Assembly: GCA_003153955.1 (NCBI GenBank) | Contig: PMCB01000074.1 | Coordinates: 2,053 to 9,655 of the forward strand | Origin: Dehalococcoidia bacterium | Lineage (GTDB): Bacteria; Chloroflexota; Dehalococcoidia; Dehalococcoidales; Fen-1064 | DNA length: 7,603 bases | Direction of reading: 5' to 3' | Part shown: positions 1 to 6,704 of the stretch, piece by piece | How positions within the stretch are numbered: position 1 is the stretch's first letter | How the letters are laid out: each line of letters opens with the position of its first letter | Notes under the pieces: generated by a model | Seen by the model: only the letters and a program-made list of their open reading frames with translations | Databases searched by the model: none | What the model was told of the DNA's origin: nothing | Made by a program: the position numbers and the translations under genes

Positions 1-1
1 G

Positions 2-1445
2 CTGACCACTTATCCCGATTATTGTCCGGAACTGCTGCAAAAGGATGAGGCCGGGTTACCGGCAAAACCGATTACCTGGGTGCAGACATCCGGCAGGTCC
101 GGGGAATATGCCTGCAAATGGGTGCCGGTCAGTCAGCGGTTCTGGGATGAAGCCGGGCTGGACTTTTGCGCCATTGCCATGCTGGGTGGCCTGCAGCGGC
201 AAAGACAAGGTAGCCATTAAAAACGGTTTGCGGCTACTTTATGTGGCCGCTTTGACCCCTTGCTTAACCGGTAACATCGCCCAAAAACTGGGGGAAGATG
301 TCGGTTTTACATTCCTGCCTTCGCTGGACGCAATCACGGAAATGTCATTTGAAGAACGGGTTGAAAAAGGTTTTAACCTGGCGCTGGCCGGGGGCATGGA
401 CGGGTTTTTCGGGTTGGGGGGAGTGCTGGTGGAAATCGGGGAAAAGATTAAAAATGGCTCCGGGAAAATGAACCTTTATCAGCTGCTCAAACAGCCCCGG
501 GTAGCCGCGAGGTTCGCGCGCGGCCTAATCAGAGCCAAAAAAGAGAAAAGACATATTTTGCCGAAAGACCTCTGGGATTTGAAAGTAATTGTGTCGATGG
601 GGACGGATAGCCTCGTGTATCAGGATCGAATAAAAGCTTTGTGGGGACGGACGCCGCTTAATGTTTACGGGAACAGTGAAACTACCGTCATCGCCACGCA
701 AACCTGGGATTATCATGACATGGTATTTTTCCCGAATCTTAATTTCCTGGAATTTATCCCCGCGGCAGAACGCATGAAAGGGCAAATGAATCATTTTTAT
801 CAGCCTAAAACATTATTGCTCAATGAGGTCAAAGAGCAGGAAGTTTATGAGCTGGTTATTACCAGTTTCCACGGGGGGATTATGGTAAGGTACCGGCTGG
901 GGGAATTGGTCAGGATTACCTCTCTGCGTAACGAGAAGCTGGGCATCTATTTGCCGCAAATGGTCTTCGAGCAGTGGGCAGACGACCTGATCGACCTTGG
1001 CTTTATGCGCCTGACGGAACGGGTGATAGGGCAGGCTTTGGAAAACGCGGGGGTTCCGTACCACGGCTGGATGGCGAACAAGGAAATCGCGGCAAACCCC
1101 AGACTGCGTTTATATATTGAGATGCAGGACGGCTATGGCGGCAGCGCTAAAGAATTAGCCGCGGCAGTGTACGGAGAAATTAAAAAATTGGACGACGGCC
1201 TTTACGTTTATAAAGACCTGGCCAGTCTGGAAAATCTGATTAACTTCAGTCCCATTGAAGTCACGCTGTTAGAAAAAGGTATTTTTAGCGCCTACAAAGA
1301 AATGATGCGTCAACAGGGGGCAGACCTCACTGAGTTACGGCCGGCGCATATTAATCCTTCCGAGGAAATACTGGCTAAATTAGGCATCGACTCGCTGGTA
1401 TCGGAACACAAAGCCCCGGGCGAATGGCAGTTTATCTCCCGGTAA
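2..1445 (+). CDS. GH3 auxin-responsive-promoter family protein (acyl-adenylate/amido synthetase type), partial at the 5' end and frameshifted
   Basis: GH3 proteins belong to the ANL-like adenylating enzymes: they activate a carboxylic acid with ATP and often join it to an amino acid. The start lies outside the window. From base 2 the frame reads LTTYPDYCPELL and then a phosphate-binding loop, TSGRSGEYACKWVPVS (about 86-133), the counterpart of SSGTTGGKPK. That frame stops at 218-220. Homology continues in the next frame from about 190 (CSGKDKVAIKNGLRLLY) to the stop at 1443-1445. Later motifs are YGNSE at 666-680 (the Y-x-x-S-E motif) and YRLGELVRI from 891 (the family's YRxGDvV, with E for D). 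The C-terminal part is GH3-like: LDDGLYVYKDLASLENL, SPIEVTLLEKGIFSAY. Removing one G near 184-189 gives 480 codons in the window; family members run to roughly 530-560 residues, so some 50-80 are missing upstream. The substrate cannot be read from sequence. Family call firm, function not. Confidence 0.8.
184..189 (+). other. Frameshift site in the GH3 gene (one extra G)
   Basis: The bases GGGTGG sit where the coding signal moves from frame 2 to frame 3. Before the site frame 2 gives DFCAIAMLG; after it frame 3 gives ACSGKDKVAIKNG. Dropping a single G from either the GGG or the GG restores one continuous GH3 frame (AMLGACSGK or AMLVACSGK). The ATG-initiated frame that begins at 45 is out of register with the true protein for its first 45 or so residues, so 45 is not the gene start. 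Confidence 0.75.
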
Positions 1446-1475
1446 GGGATTAGCGATTCGGTCCGATGGCAGAAA

Positions 1476-4458
1476 TCAGCTGATTTTCAGCTTTAACGAA
1501 TCCATTGTAAGTACCAGGGGTATGAAAACTTTAATCAGGTACGGGTCGAACTGAACCCCCGCCCCGTTCTCTAATTCTTTGATTGCGTCTTTTAGAGAAA
1601 GTGCGGCACGGTACGGTCTTTTCGAGGTCATCGCATCGAAAGCATCCGCTATCGCCAAAATACGCGCATCGAGCGGGATCATTTCTCCTTTCAAACCTGA
1701 CGGGTAACCGGTGCCGTCCCACCTCTCGTGATGATGCAGTATAGCCGGCAGACAAGGGGTCAAACTCTGCACATGGGCTACGATATTTCGGGACAGCAGG
1801 GGGGTGTGTTTTGATTATCTCGAATTCCTGGGCATTCAACGCCCCGGGATTGTTGAGTATTCCATCCAAAATACCGATCTTACCTATGTCATGCAGTAAA
1901 GCCGCATGACTGACAATGCTGACTTTCTGGGCCGAATAATTTATTGCTTCGGAGAGGGCGACAGCATAGCTTCTGACCTTGCGCGAATGACCGTAAATAT
2001 AAGAATCTCTCGCCTCAATCGTCGCGGCAAGGGCATGAATCGTATTCAAGCTCTCTTTCTCGTCGGCCCTGTTTTCTGATGTCTTGGCCGTCGGGGGTAC
2101 AACCTGAGAAATGATGCAGGTCCGGTTTCCCCCGGTTCTCTTGGCGTGGTACAGCGCCGTATCGGCCGCGGTTACAATCTCGCCAGACAGAACGCCGTCA
2201 TTAGGCCATGACGCCAGCCCGAAACTTAGATTAACCAGGCCGCCGGCGCTTTCTGAAATCGCTGTCCGGGCGCGTTCGGCGGCAGTATAAGCATTATCAA
2301 TATCGGTGTTGGCCATGATAATCGCGAACTCGTCGCCGCCGTAACGGAAAGTAAAATCTATTTTTCGCATCTCATTTTTTAACGACTGCCCCACCTGTTT
2401 TAACAATTTATCGCCGGCAGGGTGGCCGAATGTGTCGTTATAACTCTTCAGGTTATCGACATCGATGAGCGCCAGTGTAAAGGAGCTGCCAAAACGGGAA
2501 TGGCGATGTATCTCCATTGACAACGTTTCATCAAAATGGCGGCGGTTGAACAGATTGGTAAGTTCATCGATACGCGCCCTTTGTTCCGCTTTGGCATATA
2601 GCTGCGCGTTATCCAGCGAAAACGCGATCTGGGAGGTCAAATGCTCCAGCAGATTTACCTGCTCTCGGGAATATGCCTTCGGCCGTTTACATCCGATAAT
2701 CAGGCTGCCGATGCCGGTCCCTTTCACAATCAGCGGCAAATAAATTATCGAGTGGATTCCGTGTTTCCGGTATTCATCATCGGCGCTGAATTTCCGGTCT
2801 TTGGACAAATCTTCCTCTAGCAGGCTCCTTTTGTTGTTGACCACCCATGCAGTAGCGGTTCCTTTGAGTGTAATCCTGTCCCCGATCTGCCAGGGCGACC
2901 CGACCTCGGTGGTTAAAACCGAAAACCATAATTCCTCGCAGTCAATCAAAGCAATCGTGGCGAAATCGATATCGATTGTCTCTCTCATACCGTCGATGAA
3001 AGTATCGTAGACATCCTGGATATTCAAACTGGAAGCCATGACCACACTCAGCCGGTTCAGGAAATCGAGTTCCCTTTCACGTTTTATCAGCTCTTCCTGG
3101 TAATATCCCTTTTCCAGGCTGATATCCGCCTGACTGGCAATGCTCTCGACCAGGTTAATGTCGTCCAGAGAGTATTTGCCGGTCCGTTTTTTACCCAGCG
3201 CCAGGAAACCCACCAGTTTTTCACGGCTGACCAATGGAAAAAAGAGGTCGATTCCAAGATTCAATATCTGATTCCGTTCATCATCCCAGATGCCCCGGAA
3301 TTCGGGGTCGATATCCAAAGTGTCCCTGGTCAGATATTCCCGCTTCAACCGTGTAATAATGGGACTATTTTTTCTAATCTTCAATTCGGGCTTAGGTTCT
3401 GAGGAGGGTTCGTAAAATGCCGCTTCAAAATCGCCGGTGACATTGGAAGGAACCAGCATATAGGCCGTACGGCAATCCAGCGCCTTCGTCAGCGGCGGCA
3501 ACAAGCCCTGGCTCAATTCCTGCAGGTTGAACACACTGCTGATCCGGTTCATGATAAAATTAACCAGGTCGTGCCTGATCTGATATCTCTCACGGTCGAA
3601 CAGCTGCTCAAATTTGCCGATAATGACAGGCCGCAGCCGATTGATTAAAAACATCACCGCCAACCCTGCAACGACCGAAAGCGCTATCGCTTTGGCGCTA
3701 AAACTAACGTTGAAAACATGCAGCAGCAGAAAAATCGCCGAAAGGTATACCGCAACACCGATTACGGACAAAGCGATAATTCCTAATGCACGCCGGATAA
3801 TTACATTAATGCTGACCAGGTCATGCTCGAGGATGGCGTAAGTCAAAATGACCGCGGCAAACAATCCGCCTAAATGACTGATTGGAAAATTGCGGGCCAG
3901 CGGGGTAATCCCGATAAAACCGAAAACGAATAATAAAACAATGGAAACCACCAGATACGCAACTTTGTTGCGTTCCTCAAGGTTTACCAGTGTCCGCAGT
4001 TTCTTCACCAGTGTGTAAGTACCTAAACAGCCGATGACTAACACCGGTATAACGTAAAAGAAGAACCACCAGCTGTAAACCGGGCTGACCAAACCGGCAT
4101 TGTAGATTATCGCTGTGGGGGCGAGCCCAAGCAAAGCCAATGCTACCAGCACGGCCAGCGCGCCGTAACCGAATTTGGCCCCGATTCCGCCGGAAAGCCC
4201 CAGGAAAGAACGGATGAAACAATAATATTGAACTACCCACCACGCCGAGGCAATAATGACCATCCGGAAAAGAATCAACTCTTTGCCGGGGAACAGGTCG
4301 CTGCGCAGGAAATAATCGCTCAAACTCCAGGCAGCGGCCGCAAACAGATATAAAATGAAAAGTTTATGCTGTTTCTGCAGCGGCCGGTTAAATGCAACCA
4401 TACACAGCAATATCAAATACAGCATTAATACGATTAGCGGCAACAAATAATTCATCAT
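1476..4458 (-). CDS. Membrane-anchored 7TM-GAF-GAF-GGDEF-HD-GYP cyclic-di-GMP turnover protein, frameshifted in the HD-GYP domain
   Basis: This protein should both make c-di-GMP (GGDEF) and hydrolyse it (HD-GYP) at the inner face of the membrane. Residues 1-211 hold seven hydrophobic segments of the histidine-kinase-type N-terminal 7TM module, and two more follow near 226-249 and 257-273. GAF-like domains span about 305-450 and 466-622. The GGDEF domain spans about 628-782, with intact GGDEF at 707-711 and the inhibitory-site RxxD (RKID, 698-701) five residues before it. HD-GYP starts near 803, with GH 823-824, HDIGK 856-860 and THP 884-886. After P886 the frame is lost at a six-C run (mRNA sense); as written, translation ends at 1531 (975 aa) with an unrelated 89-residue tail. 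Removing one C gives LLSRNIV, HHE 909-911, DGTGYP 914-919 and D938 in DAFDAM, ending at 1476 (993 aa). Start: ATG 4458 (a second ATG follows directly); no Shine-Dalgarno sequence is visible. Confidence 0.9.
1478..1492. terminator. Weak hairpin between convergent genes
   Basis: AGCTGA-TTT-TCAGCT forms a 6-bp stem with a 3-base loop 33 bases after the GH3 stop. It overlaps the last codons of the opposite c-di-GMP gene. An overlapping perfect palindrome, AAATCAGCTGATTT, lies at 1473-1486. The T-tail is only two to three bases on the + strand, so intrinsic termination would be poor. This is the only hairpin seen between the two gene ends. Confidence 0.25.
1799..1804 (-). other. Six-G/C homopolymer frameshift site inside the HD-GYP domain
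   Basis: The + strand has GGGGGG, so the mRNA reads CAC-CCC-CCU-GCU (H P P A). With five C it would read CAC-CCC-CUG-CUG (H P L L) and run straight into the rest of a normal HD-GYP domain. Everything upstream encodes the GGDEF half; the HHE and GYP motifs lie downstream. The run could be a sequencing error, a real mutation, a phase-variable tract or a +1 recoding site; CCC-C is a known +1-prone context for proline tRNA. Confidence 0.8.
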
Positions 4459-4467
4459 AATCTAAAA

Positions 4468-4473
4468 ATTATA
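4468..4473 (-). promoter_or_regulatory. Perfect -10 box (TATAAT) 9 bases before the c-di-GMP gene start
   Basis: The complementary strand reads GGTATAATTTTTAGATT and then ATG at 4458. A transcript from this box would start around 4461, leaving only a few untranslated bases. That agrees with the lack of a Shine-Dalgarno sequence. No convincing -35 hexamer lies 16-18 bases upstream (TGTGCC at 17), so an activator might be needed, or the match may be chance in AT-rich DNA. Confidence 0.4.
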
Positions 4474-4522
4474 CCTGCCCAATCTATGTTGGCACATTCA
4501 ATCTGAACTTGGAAGGGATATA

Positions 4523-4541
4523 GTTCTAGAACAATGTTCTA
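4523..4541. promoter_or_regulatory. Operator-like site with three alternating GTTC/GAAC half-sites
   Basis: The stretch GTTCTAGAACAATGTTCTA contains a perfect 10-bp palindrome (GTTCTAGAAC, 4523-4532). It overlaps a 15-bp perfect inverted repeat with one central base (TAGAACA-A-TGTTCTA, 4527-4541). It lies 65-83 bases upstream of the c-di-GMP gene start and about 80 bases before the TTAA repeats. The half-sites resemble the GAAC/GTTC halves of Gram-positive LexA boxes, but those have a four-base spacer, whereas here the spacers are two and three. The binding protein is unknown. Confidence 0.45.
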
Positions 4542-4617
4542 TGGCGGGATGGGAATGCTGTTTTATGCGGTTATCAAAGACAAAACAAGATGTTATCAGA
4601 ACCGTTTTTTACAAAAA

Positions 4618-4650
4618 GTTAAAACTAACTTAATCTAACCTTAACCAAAA
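4618..4650 (+). promoter_or_regulatory. Three 11-bp-phased TTAA direct repeats (Pho-box-like)
   Basis: Units are GTTAAAACTAA (4618-4628), CTTAATCTAAC (4629-4639) and CTTAACCAAAA (4640-4650). An 11-bp period of T-rich direct repeats is how PhoB/PhoP-type response regulators bind, and TTAACA-like units are the Gram-positive form. A possible -10 (GATATT, 4665-4670, or TATTGT with an upstream TG at 4664) follows at promoter distance on the + strand. Calling it a phosphate-regulon site is inference; the phased repeat itself is plainly visible. Confidence 0.4.
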
Positions 4651-4676
4651 ACAGAGAAGAAAATGATATTGTGATA

Positions 4677-4783
4677 GTAGAAGTGCAGCGGTTGCCACCT
4701 GCGGTTGAAAACAAAGCTTACAAAGCGATTACTGCGGGTGATGCGAAAGCCTCTCGGAAACATCGAGGGGTTTTCTGTTTTTT
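4677..4783 (+). ncRNA. Candidate free-standing structured small RNA of about 107 nt
   Basis: The 5' end is inferred from the possible -10 at 4665-4672; the 3' end comes from a strong terminator. Within it, CACCTGCGGT (4696-4705) pairs over ten bases with ACTGCGGGTG (4731-4740), using two G-U pairs. The loop contains a small hairpin, GCTT-ACA-AAGC (4716-4726). The linker GATGCG then leads into the terminator stem. No + strand gene follows within reach, since the next gene is convergent, so a cis-acting leader is unlikely and a trans-acting RNA is favoured. The segment GGGTGATGCGAAAGCC faintly recalls the GACGCAAAGCC core of c-di-GMP-I riboswitches, but the rest does not fit and I do not assign it. 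No known RNA family was recognised. Confidence 0.4.
4746..4783 (+). terminator. Rho-independent terminator on the + strand
   Basis: AAAGCCTCTCG (4746-4756) pairs with CGAGGGGTTTT (4764-4774) over 11 positions, including two G-U pairs, around a 7-base loop. The tail is TTTTCTGTTTTTT, ending at 4783. On the opposite strand the stem is followed by CTTTCG with no T-tract, so it acts rightwards. It therefore marks the end of a + strand transcript that no protein gene explains. Confidence 0.7.
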
Positions 4784-4811
4784 ATCCCGGGGATTATTTG
4801 GCAGCCCGTCT

Positions 4812-5609
4812 TTAGCCGATTTTGAAGCACCGCATCGAGACGGAAGCGTTTTGAAAGCCTTCGTGGGTAAATGACAAGGCGTCGTCTTTTCCCTGCAGCG
4901 CAATGGCGAATATCATCGGCAGGTAATGGTCCAGGGTTGGCACGGAAAGCGCGGCAGCCCGGTTCAAGTTCTGACAATCGAGCAACTCGTTGTGATTTCT
5001 ATCCAGCAGTGCCCGCTTTGTTTTTTCATCAAATTCGACGGCCCATTCGTAAGGTTCCGCATCCGTATTTTCAAAATCCGCTAACCTGAGGTTGTGCACA
5101 ATATTACCGCTGCCGATTATCATTATGTTCTTTTCCCGCAGGAAATAAAGTTGTTTGGCAAGATCATAATAATACCGCAGGGTTTTGCGGTTCCAATCGT
5201 TGTAAGGGGAGTAATCCAAGCTCATTTCTATTACAGGGATGTCCGCTTTGGGATAAATGTGTTGTAAAATCATCCATGATGCATGGTCCAGTCCCCAATC
5301 CATGCTGCACTTAACCGCCGGGTTTTTCACCGTTTCAGTAATCAAACGCGCATCCGCCGGAGAACCCGGGCTGGGATAATTGATGCGGTACAATTCCTCG
5401 GGAAAGCCGCCGAAATCATGGATGGTTTTCGGTTTCCCCTCACAGGTCACAAAAGTACCTTCGGTTAACCAGTGCGCCGAGACCACCAGAATAGCGGCCG
5501 GTTTGGGCAGGTCTTTCCCCAGTTTAACCAGGCTGCGCGTAAAATAATTATCGGAAATAATGTTCATCGGCGAACCGTGTCCGATAAACAAAACGGGCAT
5601 TTTCATCAT
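4812..5609 (-). CDS. Class III extradiol dioxygenase, LigB/YgiD (4,5-DOPA dioxygenase-like) family
   Basis: This 265-residue protein is full length for the YgiD family, whose members open catechol rings with a non-haem metal; E. coli YgiD acts on DOPA. All family landmarks are present: HGSPMN (H11), SAHW (H46), DWGLDHASW (H109), GSGNIVHNLR (H172), PTLDHYLP (H228) and the C-terminal SMRCFKIG. H11, H46 and H228 are the likely metal ligands by family precedent; H109 and H172 are conserved active-site histidines. The start at 5609 has a GGAGGA ribosome site at 5617-5622, seven bases away; ATG 5606 and 5600 follow in frame and are also possible. No obvious promoter was seen. The gene upstream (carboxymuconolactone decarboxylase-like) is separated by a terminator hairpin, so this gene is probably transcribed on its own. 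The natural substrate is unknown; it need not be DOPA. Confidence 0.88.
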   Translation of the reverse strand: MMKMPVLFIGHGSPMNIISDNYFTRSLVKLGKDLPKPAAILVVSAHWLTEGTFVTCEGKPKTIHDFGGFPEELYRINYPSPGSPADARLITETVKNPAVKCSMDWGLDHASWMILQHIYPKADIPVIEMSLDYSPYNDWNRKTLRYYYDLAKQLYFLREKNIMIIGSGNIVHNLRLADFENTDAEPYEWAVEFDEKTKRALLDRNHNELLDCQNLNRAAALSVPTLDHYLPMIFAIALQGKDDALSFTHEGFQNASVSMRCFKIG

Positions 5610-5651
5610 GACATCGTCCTCCGAAAAAACTCACAATCCCTTTTTGGAGGC

Positions 5652-5801
<150 letters not shown>

Positions 5802-5860
5802 TGCACAGAATTTCCTCAAAAACCAATTACTTCATTAACTTCTGTCATTTTTTCAGCAGA

Positions 5861-6175
5861 TTATTTAGCGGCAATCACCTCTTCCACCCATTGCATCGCC
5901 GCCAGCATTGTCGGGAAACCAGCGATTGTTGTGGACAAAAGGACAACTTGTCGGATCTCATCCGGGCTTACGCCGTCTTCCAGCGCGCGCCTCGCTAATT
6001 TCTGCACGTTACCTTCGTGGCCCAATGCCGTCGCCACACCCAGTTTTATCAAATGCTGCGTTTTCTCGTCGATGGGGCCTGCCTTGGCACACTCTGCCCC
6101 CAACTGGTCGAAACTCCTGGCGACACCCGGATACCGTTTCTTGAATTCGGTAAAGTATTTCGGTGAATACTTCAT
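5861..6175 (-). CDS. Carboxymuconolactone decarboxylase / AhpD-like family protein lacking the CxxC motif
   Basis: This 104-residue all-helical protein has the CMD family core, ending in ARRALEDGVSPDEIRQVVLL and GFPTMLAAMQWVEEV. In AhpD-type members the helix reads C-x-x-C-x-x-x-H; here the aligned stretch GHEGNVQKLARRAL has H53, N56 and L60 instead. Thiol peroxidase chemistry through that motif is therefore not expected. The only cysteine is C29. Cysteine-less subgroups of this family are common and mostly uncharacterised. The start at 6175 is well set by AGGAGG at 6182-6187, six bases away. The dehydrogenase remnant ends 44 bases upstream on the same strand, so both probably share the promoter near 6600. 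The reaction is unknown. Confidence 0.82.
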   Translation of the reverse strand: MKYSPKYFTEFKKRYPGVARSFDQLGAECAKAGPIDEKTQHLIKLGVATALGHEGNVQKLARRALEDGVSPDEIRQVVLLSTTIAGFPTMLAAMQWVEEVIAAK

Positions 6176-6219
6176 GGGCAGCCTCCTTTTACGAATAAAT
6201 TCTACAAGATGTAGTCCTA

Positions 6220-6576
6220 TTATGGCACTAAAACAACCTTAATGGAATCATCGCCTTTCCCGGCAATTTCAAAGCCCTTTTTAAGGTCTTCCAACGCTAA
6301 TTTGTGCGTCACGACACCTTTTCCGGAAACCCGCCCGTTCGCCATCCGTTCCAGCACCGGCTGGTAGCAGTACGGCCCCAGGTGTGAACCGTGGATGTTG
6401 AGTTCCTTTGCATCGCCGATGATTGTCCAGTTGACGGTAACGGGGTCCATAAAGAACCCAAACTCTACGAAAGTGCCCAGTCTTCGGATCATGTCCAGAC
6501 CCTGTTCGACGCTTTTCGGGAACCCGGTGGCTTCGATGTAAACGTCGCAGCCGAGCCCTCCTTGAATATATAGGTT
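6220..6576 (-). pseudogene. C-terminal remnant of a zinc-dependent medium-chain alcohol/polyol dehydrogenase
   Basis: An open frame of 118 codons without a good start runs from 6576 to the stop at 6220-6222. It begins YIQGGLGCDVYIEATGF, which matches the second half of the NAD-binding Rossmann fold of medium-chain dehydrogenases. It continues with RRLGTFVEFG, IGDAKELNIHGSH, YCYQPVLERM, VVTHKLALEDLKKGFE and SIKVVLVP, the usual C-terminus of sorbitol/threonine/erythritol-dehydrogenase-like enzymes. Such enzymes have about 340-350 residues, so roughly 220 N-terminal residues are gone, including the catalytic zinc site and the Rossmann glycine motif. An upstream in-frame stop lies at 6577-6579. 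The first in-frame ATG is at 6492 (90 aa). The remaining part has no internal stop, so the loss looks recent or is an assembly join. It should be inactive. Confidence 0.8.
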
Positions 6577-6596
6577 TCAACCGTTAATTATCGAGA

Positions 6597-6605
6597 ATTA
6601 TAACA
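6597..6605 (-). promoter_or_regulatory. Perfect extended -10 promoter (TGTTATAAT) facing the dehydrogenase remnant
   Basis: The complementary strand shows TG-T-TATAAT, a full match to the extended -10 element, with expected transcript start near 6590. The -35 region is weak (TTGATT lies only 14 bases away), which extended -10 promoters tolerate. It would drive the remnant and the decarboxylase-like gene leftwards. Confidence 0.5.
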
Positions 6606-6665
6606 CAATGATTTAAAATCAAACGAAAGAACTCCGCCCGGCAAACCTGCCAAAACGGGCCAGTA

Positions 6666-6694
6666 TTGATTTCCATGCTGAACCGTTGTACTAT
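6666..6694 (+). promoter_or_regulatory. Possible promoter of the prenyltransferase gene
   Basis: TTGATT (6666-6671) and TACTAT (6689-6694) are each 4/6 matches to consensus, separated by 17 bases. The predicted start, about 6701, is only a few bases before the ATG at 6705, and no Shine-Dalgarno sequence precedes that ATG. TATAAC at 6696-6701 is an alternative -10. Both would give a leaderless or near-leaderless mRNA. Confidence 0.3.
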
Positions 6695-6704
6695 TTATAA
6701 CATT

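Noticed and set aside
1476..1772. Separate small - strand gene beginning at ATG 1772 with HHE and GYP motifs
   Set aside because: It is the second half of the HD-GYP domain of the large gene, displaced by the extra base at 1799-1804. The ATG is internal, has no ribosome site, and the domain would lack its HD pair.
3977..4243. - strand 88-codon open frame inside the membrane region
   Set aside because: It is a different frame of the same strand as the large c-di-GMP gene, whose frame encodes clear membrane segments there.
4489..4505. Sigma-54 promoter based on TTGGCAC
   Set aside because: The -12 TTGC element is missing at the required distance; the sequence there is ATCT.
4523..4541. Standard LexA (SOS) box
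   Set aside because: The Gram-positive box needs GAAC-4-GTTC; here the spacing is three, and the adjacent genes are not SOS genes.
4671..4874. + strand 67-codon frame starting with GTG
   Set aside because: It runs through the candidate RNA stems and the terminator and then antisense into the dioxygenase gene. It has no family resemblance or clear ribosome site.
6666..6704. TTG start at 6666 adding 13 residues to the prenyltransferase
   Set aside because: The extra residues are not conserved in the family and the TTG overlaps the possible -35. Family proteins begin shortly before the HVAIIPDGN motif, fitting ATG 6705.
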